DNA from: Alphaproteobacteria bacterium
GTDB lineage: Bacteria; Pseudomonadota; Alphaproteobacteria; Caulobacterales; Caulobacteraceae
Length of the DNA: 64,000 bases
Direction: 5' to 3'
Assembly: GCA_018826515.1 (NCBI GenBank)
Contig: JAHKAM010000061.1
Coordinates: 1-64,000, forward strand
The notes under the pieces are model-generated. The model was not told where the DNA came from. It saw only the letters and a list, made by a program, of their open reading frames with translations, and did not search any database. Positions 9,195-17,026 of the stretch are shown one piece after another (the stretch's first letter is position 1; every line of letters begins with the position of its first letter). Made by a program: the position numbers and the translations under genes.

Positions 9195-9833
9195 ATGACC
9201 ATCGACGGACTGAAACAGACAGCCGCCCGCCTGGCCGGCCTCCGCTTCCTCTTCGTCATTCTGATCAATCTGGTTCCGGTGGCCGGGGTGGTCTTCCTGG
9301 GCTGGAACGCCGGGGCCATCCTGATCCTCTACTGGAGCGAGAACGTCATCATCGGCCTTCTGACCCTGCCCCGCATCCTGACGGCGCAGGGGGCCGTTCC
9401 CCGGCGCGAGGGCGGCAAGAGGGAATCAAGAGCCGGGCTGGGCTGCTTCTTCGTCATCCACTACGGCGTCTTCACCCTGGTGCACGGCGTCTTCACCCTG
9501 GTGGTCGTGGCCGGCTTCGTCACCGAGGACCAGTCGCAGGTCTGGCCGGACGGCGGTCTGGGGTGGGCGATCGCGGCCACCGCGATCCTGCACGCCATCG
9601 CCTTCTTCCGTGACTGGATCCAGGCCCGGAAATGGCGCACCGCCTCGCCGACCTTCGAGATGTTCCGGCCCTACGGCCGGATCTTCGTCCTGCACATCAC
9701 CGTCCTGCTCAGCGCCTGGGGGATGGCCGAACTGGCGGCGCCGACGTGGAGCGTGCTGATCCTGTGCCTGTTGAAGGCCGTGCTGGAGCTGATCCTCCTA
9801 GGGCTCGGCCGCGCGGTGAAGATGGCGTCCTGA
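9195..9833 (+). CDS. Integral membrane protein, probable DUF6498 family
   Basis: The start ATG 9195 follows a ccgggggagc ribosome-binding site and gives 212 residues. There are about five to six hydrophobic segments (e.g. FLFVILINLVPVAGVVFLGW and ILILYWSENVIIGLLTLP). The YWSENVIIG segment is what I associate with DUF6498. A direct repeat of the GVFTLV hexapeptide, seven residues apart near 92-105, reflects a short DNA duplication inside the gene. Function unknown. Confidence 0.8.
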   Translation: MTIDGLKQTAARLAGLRFLFVILINLVPVAGVVFLGWNAGAILILYWSENVIIGLLTLPRILTAQGAVPRREGGKRESRAGLGCFFVIHYGVFTLVHGVFTLVVVAGFVTEDQSQVWPDGGLGWAIAATAILHAIAFFRDWIQARKWRTASPTFEMFRPYGRIFVLHITVLLSAWGMAELAAPTWSVLILCLLKAVLELILLGLGRAVKMAS

Positions 9834-9839
9834 GGCCGG

Positions 9840-10613
9840 TCAGCCCCCGTCCTTCCGCGACGCCGCCAGTCGCGCCAGCACCCGCCCGCGCCCCTTCGAG
9901 AGGGCGGTGATCACCCCCCGGAAGGTCGCGACCTCCTGCGCCGTGAACGCCGCCCGGCCCAGCATCACGCGCAGGTTCTGGCTCATCGAGCGGAATTTCT
10001 CCGGCGGATGGAAGAAGCCGGCGGCGTCCAGTTCCTTTTCCAGATGCTCGTACATGCCCAGCATCAGCGCCCCCGCCGCCGCCGGCTCCCCCTCGCGGAA
10101 ATTCGGCGGCGGCGCGTCCAGCACCAGGGTCCGCCACTCATAGGCGTTGATCGCGACCGCCTGGGCCAGGTTCAGCGACTGGTGGCGCGGGTCGATCGGA
10201 ATGGTGACGATGCCCTGGCACAGGGCGATGTCCGAGGTCTCCAGCCCCGCCCGTTCGCCGCCGAACAACAGGCCGATCCCCAGTCCCGAGGCCCGGTCGT
10301 CATACAGCACCCGCGCCGCCTCGCGCGGCGTCCGCACCGGCTGGCGCGTCTCGCGCGGCCGGGCCGTGGTGGCGAAGACGGTGTTCAGGTCGGCGACGGC
10401 CCCGGCCACGCTGTCGAACACCCGGATGCCGTCCAGCACCCAGTCGGCGCCCGAGGCCGTGGCCCAGGCCCGCTCCTGCGGCCAGCCGTCGCGCGGCGCG
10501 ACCAGCCTCAGCTCCGACAGGCCGAAATTGGCCATCACCCGCGCCACGGCGCCGATGTTCTCGGCCATCTGGGACTTGTCCAGAATCACAACTGGCGGGG
10601 AAGGTTCACTCAA
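9840..10613 (-). CDS. TrmJ-like tRNA/rRNA 2'-O-methyltransferase (SPOUT)
   Basis: The 257-residue product has SPOUT-methyltransferase motifs: ILDKSQMAENIGAVARVMANFG at the start, the knot motifs LLFGGERAGLETSDI and IPIDPRHQSLNLAQAVAINAYEW. This is the TrmJ arrangement, which methylates the ribose at tRNA position 32. The start appears to be TTG at 10613. No in-frame ATG is available, because the adjacent upstream sequence is the family B repeat, whose end supplies the only purine-rich stretch. The C-terminal part (FFHPPEKFRSMSQNLRVMLGRAAF) fits the TrmJ extension. Confidence 0.9.
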   Translation of the reverse strand: MSEPSPPVVILDKSQMAENIGAVARVMANFGLSELRLVAPRDGWPQERAWATASGADWVLDGIRVFDSVAGAVADLNTVFATTARPRETRQPVRTPREAARVLYDDRASGLGIGLLFGGERAGLETSDIALCQGIVTIPIDPRHQSLNLAQAVAINAYEWRTLVLDAPPPNFREGEPAAAGALMLGMYEHLEKELDAAGFFHPPEKFRSMSQNLRVMLGRAAFTAQEVATFRGVITALSKGRGRVLARLAASRKDGG

Positions 10614-10615
10614 TT

Positions 10616-10748
10616 CCGCTCATCCCGGCGAAAGCCGGGACCCAGTTCTGTCCAGCTTGACGCCTGCGTCTCGGGACCACCGTTCCAGCGGCTGTCCAAT
10701 GACTGTTCACCCAAAGCACTGGGTCCCGGCTTTCGCCGGGATGAGCGG
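10616..10748. repeat. 133-bp inverted repeat, family B, copy 2
   Basis: This repeat has the same arms as 7364-7495 (ctcatcccggcgaaagccgg and its complement at the far end), the same length and a related spacer. It lies 2 bp from the start codon of the trmJ-like gene and 12 bp past the sulfotransferase stop, in the same orientation relative to the downstream gene as copy 1. Confidence 0.9.
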
Positions 10749-10760
10749 AAAAGAAAAGAG

Positions 10761-12206
10761 CTATTCGCTCGCGAGCGCGGCCCGCACCCCGTCCAGATGC
10801 CGCTCATAGTTCCGCCAGCGGCCCGACGACCGCCGGTACAGCGGCTCGCGCACCTGCCAGACGCTGGCGGTCCGCACCGGCGCAGCGGCCTTGTGGAAGT
10901 CCAGCACCCCCTCCTCCCAATCCAGCCCGCAATGGCCCAGCAGCCGCTCGATCGCCGGCCGCGGCTCGACCACCATCGCGTCGTAGTCGAGGTCGAGGAT
11001 GTCGGGGTAGAGCGCCTTCCAATGCCGCATCAGGCGCTCATACTGACCATGCCAGTGGGCCAGATCCTCCAGATCCAGCGCATGGGCCATCGACCGGTCC
11101 AGATGCAGGAACCAGTTGGACAGGATCACATCCAGCGGCTCGCGCACCGTGTGGACGATGCGGGCGTCCGGGAACATCGCCTTGATCAGGCCGATGTGCA
11201 GGAAATTGTCGGGGCGTTTGTCGGTCACCACATCCGCCCCCGGCCGCGCCGTCTTCAGCCCGCCCAGATACAGCCCCCTCAGCCGTTCCAGCGCCTCCGG
11301 CCCCGCGGTCGCCATCGCCTGCGGATAGCCCGAGATCGCCCGCGCCAGTCCGGGCACCAGCCCCAGTTCCCCGCCGCCCGTCACCCGGCTGTGCCCCGCC
11401 AGAATCTGTTCGACCAGCGTCGACCCGGACCGGAACAGGCCGCAGATGAACACCGGTCCCGCCCCGGCTTCCGCCGTCGGCGCCGCCGGCTCCGGAAAGG
11501 CCGCGATCAGGCTGTCGATGAACCGCTCATGCCCGGCGCGGTCATAGTGCGCGCTCGCGGGGTCGGCCGCGCGGCTGGCCCCATTGGCGGCGGCATAGGC
11601 GGCGAAGGCTTCATCATACGCCCCGACCTGATCCAGCGCCCGGCCCAGCGCGAAACCCAGTTCGGCCCGGTCCGCCGCCGGCTGCCCCGGCCGGGCCGAG
11701 GCCGCCCGTAGCTCCGCGATCACCGGATCCTCCGGCCCCGTCAGCCGCGCCAGCCCCGCGGACCGCGCCAGCGCGACGGGATGCCCCGGCGCGACGGCCG
11801 ACGCCCGGGCATAGGCCGACGCCGCCGCCTCACGCCGCCCCATGTCCTCGTGCAGATTGCCAAGGTTCAGCAGGGCGGGGAGCCAGTCCGGCGCCGCCTC
11901 CAGGGCCGCCTCGATATCCTTCAGCGCCAGATCGGGCCGCCCCAGATCATCGGCGTGGATCACGCCCCGGTTCAGCCAGGCCTCCTCCGGTCCCGACACC
12001 CCCCGCGCCAGCGCCTCGTCATAGGCCGCCAGCGCCGCCTCGAACCGGCCGCTCTGGCGCTCCATCAGGGCCAGGTTGAACCAGCTGTCGGGCAGGTCGG
12101 GCCGGATCGCCAGCAGCTGGCGATAGGCCTGCGCCGCCTCGTCCGCCCGCCCCGCCGCGCGCAGCCGCGACGCCAGGGCCATCAGGGCTTCGGCGGGTTC
12201 GGTCAA
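10761..12206 (-). CDS. Tetratricopeptide-repeat sulfotransferase
   Basis: The 481-residue protein has TPR repeats in about residues 1-210 (e.g. PDSWFNLALMERQSGRFEAALAAYDEAL and PALLNLGNLHEDMGR), followed by a sulfotransferase domain from about 250. The PAPS 5'-phosphosulfate loop is FICGLFRSGSTLVEQI (about 253-268), and the 3'-phosphate-binding region includes RIVHTVREPLDVILSNW. This fusion is common in Alphaproteobacteria; substrates are unknown, possibly exopolysaccharide or protein tyrosine. It ends just before the family B repeat and abuts the nuclease gene. Confidence 0.9.
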   Translation of the reverse strand: MTEPAEALMALASRLRAAGRADEAAQAYRQLLAIRPDLPDSWFNLALMERQSGRFEAALAAYDEALARGVSGPEEAWLNRGVIHADDLGRPDLALKDIEAALEAAPDWLPALLNLGNLHEDMGRREAAASAYARASAVAPGHPVALARSAGLARLTGPEDPVIAELRAASARPGQPAADRAELGFALGRALDQVGAYDEAFAAYAAANGASRAADPASAHYDRAGHERFIDSLIAAFPEPAAPTAEAGAGPVFICGLFRSGSTLVEQILAGHSRVTGGGELGLVPGLARAISGYPQAMATAGPEALERLRGLYLGGLKTARPGADVVTDKRPDNFLHIGLIKAMFPDARIVHTVREPLDVILSNWFLHLDRSMAHALDLEDLAHWHGQYERLMRHWKALYPDILDLDYDAMVVEPRPAIERLLGHCGLDWEEGVLDFHKAAAPVRTASVWQVREPLYRRSSGRWRNYERHLDGVRAALASE

Positions 12207-13238
12207 TCAGTCCTCGCCGTACATGGCCAGCCACGCATCGGCGGTCCCGGCCTCGACCTCGTTGACCTTGACCGCCGGCCAGCCGATCGCGTCATCGGCC
12301 GAGTCGCGCCACGCCAGCACGATCAGGTCGCGCAGCTCCGCCGCCCCCGCCGCCAGCCGCTCCGTGGCGAAGGCCGCGCCGCGCGGGTCGCTCTCGGCGA
12401 ACCCGCCGGCCTTCTCCAGCCGGTAGAAGGGGGTCACCTGGGCCAGGGTGGTCTTCAGATAAGCCGGCACCCGGGCGCGCAGATCGAAGCCGTCCAGCGC
12501 CGTCGGCGCCATGGCCGCCTCGACGGCGTCCAGCCGGGCCACCCGGCTGGTGAAGGCCCCCTCGAACAGGCCGTGCGTCCGGCGCGAGGTGGTGAAGCCC
12601 TCGGGGTTCGGCACATCACTGTTCCAGCCATTGTAGTGGATGGTGGTGTGATGCGGCTGGGCCCCGTCGCCGACATAGCGGCCCAGATAGCCCATGTCGC
12701 GCAGGATCAGGGCCTCGCGGCGGATGCGGTCCTCGCGGTACCAAGCGCGCTTGCCCGGATCGGTCTCGCGCCCCTCGGCGGCGTACAGCACCCGCCAGGT
12801 GGCGAAGTCGCGCACCAGCTGCTGATAGCCGTCCATGATGGCGTAGGGCAGATAACCGGCGTCGTCGACGTCGCTGCCCGCCGCGACCAGCGCCGCGTCA
12901 TACTCGGACTTCAGCCGCGGCAGGGCGTCGATCGACGGTCCTTGGGCGACCATGATCCGGCCATCGTCCAGCATGTCGACGAAATGGGCCGTGTCGCGCT
13001 CGCGATCGTGCGGCTGGCCCCCGCCCTTGGTGCGGTCCGGCTCGCGCGACAGCTCCCCGACCTCGGCGGCTGCGGCCGGCGTGCGCAGGAAGGCGGGCAT
13101 TTCGGCCGGCAGGTCGCGCACGGCGGCGACCCCGATCAGCCGGTGCCCGGTATTGCCCCAGGCCGAGACGACGGCGGGCGCGGCAAGGACGGCGGCCCCT
13201 AGGGCGAGTGCGGCGAGGGCGACGGCGAGACGCTTCAT
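12207..13238 (-). CDS. S1/P1-type zinc nuclease-like secreted protein
   Basis: The start is uncertain: ATG 13238 (MKRLAVALAALALGAAVLAAPAVVSA) has a GGA about 8 bp upstream, and ATG 13247 is 3 codons earlier. Signal cleavage before WGNTGHRLIG would leave the N-terminal Trp used as a zinc ligand in S1/P1 nucleases, followed by the His of GHRLIG, DTAHFVDML and QPHHTTIHYNGWNSD. The usual GDIHQPLH is altered to GDGAQPHH, so substrate and activity may differ from P1. Exported, about 343 residues. It abuts the TPR-sulfotransferase stop/start boundary. Confidence 0.75.
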   Translation of the reverse strand: MKRLAVALAALALGAAVLAAPAVVSAWGNTGHRLIGVAAVRDLPAEMPAFLRTPAAAAEVGELSREPDRTKGGGQPHDRERDTAHFVDMLDDGRIMVAQGPSIDALPRLKSEYDAALVAAGSDVDDAGYLPYAIMDGYQQLVRDFATWRVLYAAEGRETDPGKRAWYREDRIRREALILRDMGYLGRYVGDGAQPHHTTIHYNGWNSDVPNPEGFTTSRRTHGLFEGAFTSRVARLDAVEAAMAPTALDGFDLRARVPAYLKTTLAQVTPFYRLEKAGGFAESDPRGAAFATERLAAGAAELRDLIVLAWRDSADDAIGWPAVKVNEVEAGTADAWLAMYGED

Positions 13239-13272
13239 GACGGACATCCGGACAAGGGGTACCGGGCGGGGG

Positions 13273-13947
13273 TTAAATCCACGCCGCGATGGCGTCCAGC
13301 GGCTTCTTGACCAGGGCCGCGGTCGGCACGGTCGCATCCGCGGCTGGATGCCCCGCCACCAGCAGCAGGAAGGGCTTCTCCGACGCCGGCCGTCCGCAGA
13401 TGTCGGCGAGGAAGCTCATCGGCGCCGGCGTATGGGTCAGGGTCGCCAGCCCGGCCGAATGCAGGGCCGCGATCAACAGCCCCGTGGCGATGCCGACGCT
13501 CTCGGCGACATAGTAGTTCTTCCGGTCGTCGCCCGGATTGGGCCCGCCGCGCTTCTGGCCGAACACGGCGATCAGCACCGGCGCCGTTTCCAGAAACCCC
13601 TTGTCCGGATCGGTGCCCAGCGGGGCCAGGGCGTCCAGCCATTCCTGCGGGGCCTTGCTGGCGTAGAACTCCCGCTCCTCGGCCTCGGCGGCTTCGCGGA
13701 TGCGCGCCCGCGCCGGGGCGCTTTCGATAACGCTGAAGAACCATGGCTGGTGGTTGGCCCCGGAAGGCGCCGAACCGGCGGTCAGGATCGCCTGTTCCAC
13801 CACCGCCCGCGGCACGGGCCGGTCGGAAAACTCCCGCACCGTGCGCCGCCCGGCCATCAGGGCGCGAAAGGCCATCGCCCGGTCGATGCGCTCCGCGTCA
13901 TCCATGGGCCCATAGCCGGTCAGGGGCTGGCAGGGATGATCGCGCAT
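13273..13947 (-). CDS. Nitroreductase family oxidoreductase
   Basis: The start ATG 13947 has a GGAGC ribosome-binding site and gives 224 residues. FMN-binding landmarks are RRTVREFSDRPVPRAVVEQAI (Arg pair near the N-terminus), GSAPSGANHQPWFF and the SVGIATGLLIAALHSAGL helix. The C-terminus (PAAAALVKKPLDAI-like) fits the subfamily. It is an FMN-dependent NAD(P)H reductase of unknown substrate, perhaps related to the iodotyrosine-deiodinase-like branch because of the GRRTVREFS pattern. Confidence 0.9.
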   Translation of the reverse strand: MRDHPCQPLTGYGPMDDAERIDRAMAFRALMAGRRTVREFSDRPVPRAVVEQAILTAGSAPSGANHQPWFFSVIESAPARARIREAAEAEEREFYASKAPQEWLDALAPLGTDPDKGFLETAPVLIAVFGQKRGGPNPGDDRKNYYVAESVGIATGLLIAALHSAGLATLTHTPAPMSFLADICGRPASEKPFLLLVAGHPAADATVPTAALVKKPLDAIAAWI

Positions 13948-13979
13948 GACGTTGCTCCGGCGGACAGGACAGGCCCGGT

Positions 13980-14564
13980 CTAGCCTATGCCGAACGCCCC
14001 CTCCACCCGCAGAACCCATGCCCGCACCGCCGGATAGCCGGCCAGGTCGAAATCCCCCTCGTGCGCCACACGCGTGTAGGCGACCAGCGCCAGGTCCGCG
14101 AGCGTCGGCCCCGCCCCGACCAGCCAGTCCGCGCCCGTCAGAGCCCCCTCCATCCGCGCCAGCGCCGCATGGCCACGCTCCATCAGACGGGGTTCGATCT
14201 CATCCGCCCGCCTGCCGGCCAGCAAGCGCTGGAACCGGACCACGGCGATGTAGGGCTCATGGCTGTACTGTTCCCAGAACAGCCATTCGTACATCCGGGC
14301 CCGTTCATACGCATCGGCCGGGACAAAGGCCGTCCCTTCGCCGAAATACAGCAGGATCGCATTGGACTGGGCCAGCACCTGCCCGTCCTCCAGCACCACG
14401 GTCGGCGTCTGGCCGGCGGGATTCAGCGCGAGAAATTCCGGTGTACGCGTCGCGCCCGCCAGCACGTCCGTCTCGACCCAGCGATAATCACGACCCAGCC
14501 GGTCGAGCAACCACTTGACCTTCAAACAGTTGCCGGATCGATTATCGCCATGGACAGTAAGCAT
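13980..14564 (-). CDS. Glutathione S-transferase family protein
   Basis: The 194-residue protein begins MLTVHGDNRSGNCLKVKWLLDRLGRDYRW, a thioredoxin-fold GST start with Ser/Cys near residues 10-13. It then has NPAGQTPTVVLEDGQVLAQSNAILLYF (cis-Pro and the QSNAI glutathione-binding motif) and the C-terminal helical domain with LADLALVAY. It lies divergently from the 3D-domain gene, and the intergenic region holds a dyad that might be an operator (14600-14629). Confidence 0.92.
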   Translation of the reverse strand: MLTVHGDNRSGNCLKVKWLLDRLGRDYRWVETDVLAGATRTPEFLALNPAGQTPTVVLEDGQVLAQSNAILLYFGEGTAFVPADAYERARMYEWLFWEQYSHEPYIAVVRFQRLLAGRRADEIEPRLMERGHAALARMEGALTGADWLVGAGPTLADLALVAYTRVAHEGDFDLAGYPAVRAWVLRVEGAFGIG

Positions 14565-14608
14565 ATATCACCAGCAAAGTGTTTCTGATCTGCCAATACT
14601 GCTTACAG

Positions 14609-14629
14609 GTTTGGCGGCGTTGGCCAAAC
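14609..14629. promoter_or_regulatory. Inverted repeat, possible operator
   Basis: A perfect 7-bp dyad (gtttggc, 7-base spacer, gccaaac) lies between the divergent GST and 3D-domain genes. A second imperfect dyad (gtaagca at 14557-14563, tgcttac at 14600-14606) spans the GST start. Such spacing suits a dimeric regulator, but the regulator is unknown. Confidence 0.4.
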
Positions 14630-14782
14630 GAGATTCCGCTTAACCATCACAAGCCCCGCTTATCCACGGCTGATGTGGACAGGTGGTCGCACCGCGACCC
14701 GCTTGACTGGATTCCGCCGCATTTTTCCCGGACAAGCCCCTCGCCGGACGCGTCAGGGCCGGTGATTCCGTGAGTCTGATTC

Positions 14783-15400
14783 ATGATCGGCGCCGCCGCT
14801 GCGCTCGCCCTTATCTGGGCGATAGCCTTCCCTGCCCCCGCGGGCGCCGTGGAAGATCCTGTGTCCTACGAAGCCGCCGTGGCTTCTGGTCTGGGCGCTG
14901 AATCAACCCCTTCCGCGACTGAAGGTTCCGACAGCGGCGCGCTCGCCCTGACCCCTGAACAGCAGGCCCTGATGGCCGACGGCGCGGACTGGACGGCGCG
15001 CGTCAATCTCTATCATGCGGGCGGCGGCGGAGCGACGGGCAACGACAGCCTGGGGTGCCGGCCGATCGCCATGCGCACCATGGCCGTCGATCCGCGCTAC
15101 ATCCCGCGCCGGACCCGGCTGTTCATTCCCGAGACGGTGGGCATGCGGATGCCCGACGGGACCATCCATGACGGCTACTGGTACGCCTCGGACACCGGCG
15201 GCGCGATCAAGGGCCAGAAGATCGACTTCTACACCGGCCACGGCCGCGGCTCGATGGCTCCGGCCATGCGCTTCAACCAGCGCCGACTGACCCTGATCGA
15301 CGCCGGCCGCTTCGAAGGCTGCCCGCCGTCCTGGGACAGCCTGCCCAGCCAGACCACGCAGATGGCCGCGCTGCCGGCGACCGGCGGCGGTTCGCGCTGA
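14783..15400 (+). CDS. Secreted 3D-domain protein
   Basis: The 205-residue protein has a signal peptide (MIGAAAALALIWAIAFPAPAGA) and a C-terminal 3D domain: RTMAVDPRYIPRRTRLFIPE, then YWYASDTGGAIKGQKIDFYTG, whose three Asp residues name the domain. 3D domains occur in peptidoglycan-lytic enzymes of the MltA and resuscitation-factor groups. No other catalytic domain is present, so a cell-wall role is inferred. The middle region is Ser/Ala-rich and probably a linker. Confidence 0.85.
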   Translation: MIGAAAALALIWAIAFPAPAGAVEDPVSYEAAVASGLGAESTPSATEGSDSGALALTPEQQALMADGADWTARVNLYHAGGGGATGNDSLGCRPIAMRTMAVDPRYIPRRTRLFIPETVGMRMPDGTIHDGYWYASDTGGAIKGQKIDFYTGHGRGSMAPAMRFNQRRLTLIDAGRFEGCPPSWDSLPSQTTQMAALPATGGGSR

Positions 15401-15405
15401 GGCGA

Positions 15406-15459
15406 GTGATTAGTGGTTAGTGGTTAGTGGTTAGTGGTTAGTGGTTAGTGGTTAGTGGA
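15406..15459. repeat. Heptamer tandem repeat (gtggtta)n
   Basis: Six perfect copies of gtggtta (15413-15454) are flanked by degenerate copies on both sides (gtgatta before, gtgg after). The array starts 5 bp after the 3D-gene stop. A related inverse array lies at 15518-15550, so the RNA could fold into a long hairpin. Confidence 0.9.
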
Positions 15460-15517
15460 TGGCTGCTTCACTGACGGCGGAAGGGCGGCACAAACCGCGC
15501 CTCGCCGCGACGGGCGG

Positions 15518-15550
15518 CCAACCACCAACCACTAATCACTAACCACCACC
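15518..15550. repeat. Inverse-oriented heptamer repeats
   Basis: This segment reads as repeated aaccacc/aaccact units, the reverse complement of the gtggtta array 60 bp upstream. It ends directly at the stop codon of the DUF962 gene. The two arrays may form a hairpin that separates the convergent genes. Confidence 0.8.
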
Positions 15551-15874
15551 TCAGAACCGCCGCTTCCCCGTCACCGTTTCCCAAAACATCCGCCAGTCGC
15601 CCATCAGGCTCCACAGCGGATACTGGAACGTCGCCGGCCGGTTCTTCTCGAAGAAGAAATGGCCCACCCAGGCGAAGCCATAGCCGACCAGCGGCATGGC
15701 CAGCAGCCACCACGGGTTCAGCGTCACGATCGCGACGGCCAGCACCACCAGCACCAGCGCCGACCCCACCACATGGATCCGCCGGCACGTCCGGTTGGAG
15801 TGCTCGTGGATATAGTAGGGATAGAAGGCTTCGAACGACGGATAGCGTTCGCCGGGCGCGGGCTGGTGGGTCAT
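15551..15874 (-). CDS. DUF962 / Mpo1-like membrane protein
   Basis: The start ATG 15874 gives 107 residues (MTHQPAPGERYPSFEAFYPYYIHEHSNRT...). The family's conserved HxN...H..G pattern (EHSNRTCRRIHVVG) and the C-terminal WVGHFFFEKNRPATFQYP are present, with two membrane segments between. The yeast homologue Mpo1 is an iron-dependent dioxygenase acting on 2-hydroxy fatty acids. A similar role here is inference. The C-terminus ends beside the inverse heptamer repeats. Confidence 0.87.
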   Translation of the reverse strand: MTHQPAPGERYPSFEAFYPYYIHEHSNRTCRRIHVVGSALVLVVLAVAIVTLNPWWLLAMPLVGYGFAWVGHFFFEKNRPATFQYPLWSLMGDWRMFWETVTGKRRF

Positions 15875-15990
15875 GACGTCAGCCTCTCCCCGCCTCGCCC
15901 CGTGGTCAAGCCGCCGTCGTTCACCATCCCTGTCAGCAATCGGGAAAGACCCGCGCCCAATAGTCGGCCTCCCTCGTCCGGAGCCGCCCC

Positions 15991-16200
15991 ATGCAGGCCT
16001 TCGCCATCGCCGCCGCCGGCATCGCCGGCGCCACGGAGCGGTTCGCCGCCAGCGCCGCGCGCACGGCCGCCGACCCCCTCGCCGACCTCGCCGGCGAGAC
16101 CGTCGAACGCATGACCGCCGCAACGGCGCTCAAGGCCAATGTCGCGGTGCTGAAGACCGCCGATGACATGTACGGCAGCCTGCTCGACATCCTCGCCTGA
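15991..16200 (+). CDS. Small protein resembling a flagellar rod/hook C-terminal segment
   Basis: The 69-residue product is all-helical: MQAFAIAAAGIAGATERFAASAARTA then ALKANVAVLKTADDMYGSLLDILA. The last 25 residues resemble the C-terminal helix of flagellar basal-body rod and hook proteins (pattern EANVAVLKTADDMLGTLLD). It lacks the rest of such a protein, and no other flagellar gene is nearby. It may be a free-standing small protein of the group found in Alphaproteobacteria. Confidence 0.6.
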   Translation: MQAFAIAAAGIAGATERFAASAARTAADPLADLAGETVERMTAATALKANVAVLKTADDMYGSLLDILA

Positions 16201-16209
16201 GGCGATGGC

Positions 16210-16739
16210 CTAGCTTTCAGCCACGGGTTCCGGCCCCAGCAACCGCCGGATCGCCGGCCAGATGCGGGCGAGCGCCGACAGGAAGCCGACCACGGTCGAG
16301 ATCCACTGGAAGGCCGTCCATACCCGGCCGAACAGGTCGCCGTCGCCCAGCGCCTGACTGATCGGGAAGAGCACGCGGGAGATGCCGATCTGGAAGGCGG
16401 CATAGCTTTCGGAATATTCGATCGACCGGTCGGCGAAAAAGGCGATGGCCACCCCGGCCGACACCGGCGCCCACAGCAGCGGCAGGGCCAGCAGGCCCGC
16501 CAGCAGCAGCAGCAGCAGCTGGTCCCGAGCGTCTCGCCTGACAGCAGGCTGAGCACCACCCCGGCGCCGAGCGCCAGCGCCGTGGTGCCCAGCAGCGTCG
16601 GCAGGACCCAGTCGATCGCCACCATCAGATCCGCGGACATGAGCCCGACCAATATGGCCGCGCCGCTCAGCAGGAAGCCGCCGACCCAGAGGGCGGCGTA
16701 CTGGCCCAGACGGCGTTTGAGATAGGCGAGATTGAACAT
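16210..16739 (-). pseudogene. Membrane protein gene with a frameshift
   Basis: The gene starts at ATG 16739 with a good GGAGG ribosome-binding site: MFNLAYLKRRLGQYAALWVGG followed by two or three membrane segments. At about 16525-16540 the frame ends as a run of Cys codons (GTSCCCCCWRAC), while the next frame reads LLLLLLAGLLALPLLWAPVSAGVAIAFF and continues sensibly to the stop at 16210 (VAES). One base missing near the ctcggga stretch before the (ctg)n run would join the two frames. It is either a recent mutation or a base-calling error. The predicted intact length is about 176 residues; family unknown. Confidence 0.7.
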
Positions 16740-16836
16740 GCGAACCTCCGGACGCCCCTGCGCCAGAATGCCGTGGGCCCGATCGGAAGTCCATTGGAAG
16801 AACGCGGGTCTACGGTCCCGTGCAGCGGCATCAGAA

Positions 16837-16866
16837 AGCCCCCGCCGGAGCGATCCGGCGGGGGCT
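16837..16866 (-). terminator. Intrinsic terminator hairpin
   Basis: A perfect 13-bp stem (agcccccgccgga / tccggcgggggct) with a gcga loop lies 160 bp past the secreted-protein stop on the minus strand. Minus-strand T residues (tttc) follow the stem. It separates the secreted protein gene from the frameshifted membrane gene. Confidence 0.7.
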
Positions 16867-17026
16867 GTCAGGCGTGATCCGGGACGAAGGCCTGCACGGT
16901 TCGGGCGGTGTCCCGGCAGACCGGTCGGCCCGGCCGACGCCCGGCTCGACGAGCCGTTGCGGTGGGCGGGATAAGGGCGCGCCGCAGCCCCTTCCGGGAT
17001 CGGCGGCACGCCCGACTGCCCTGAAG

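Noticed and set aside
14655..14685. ttatccac near 14660 as a replication origin element
   Set aside because: A single DnaA-box-like match without clusters, AT-rich region or dnaA/parAB genes nearby.
15406..15550. The heptamer arrays as a CRISPR array
   Set aside because: The units are 7 bp and directly adjacent, with no spacers and no cas gene nearby.
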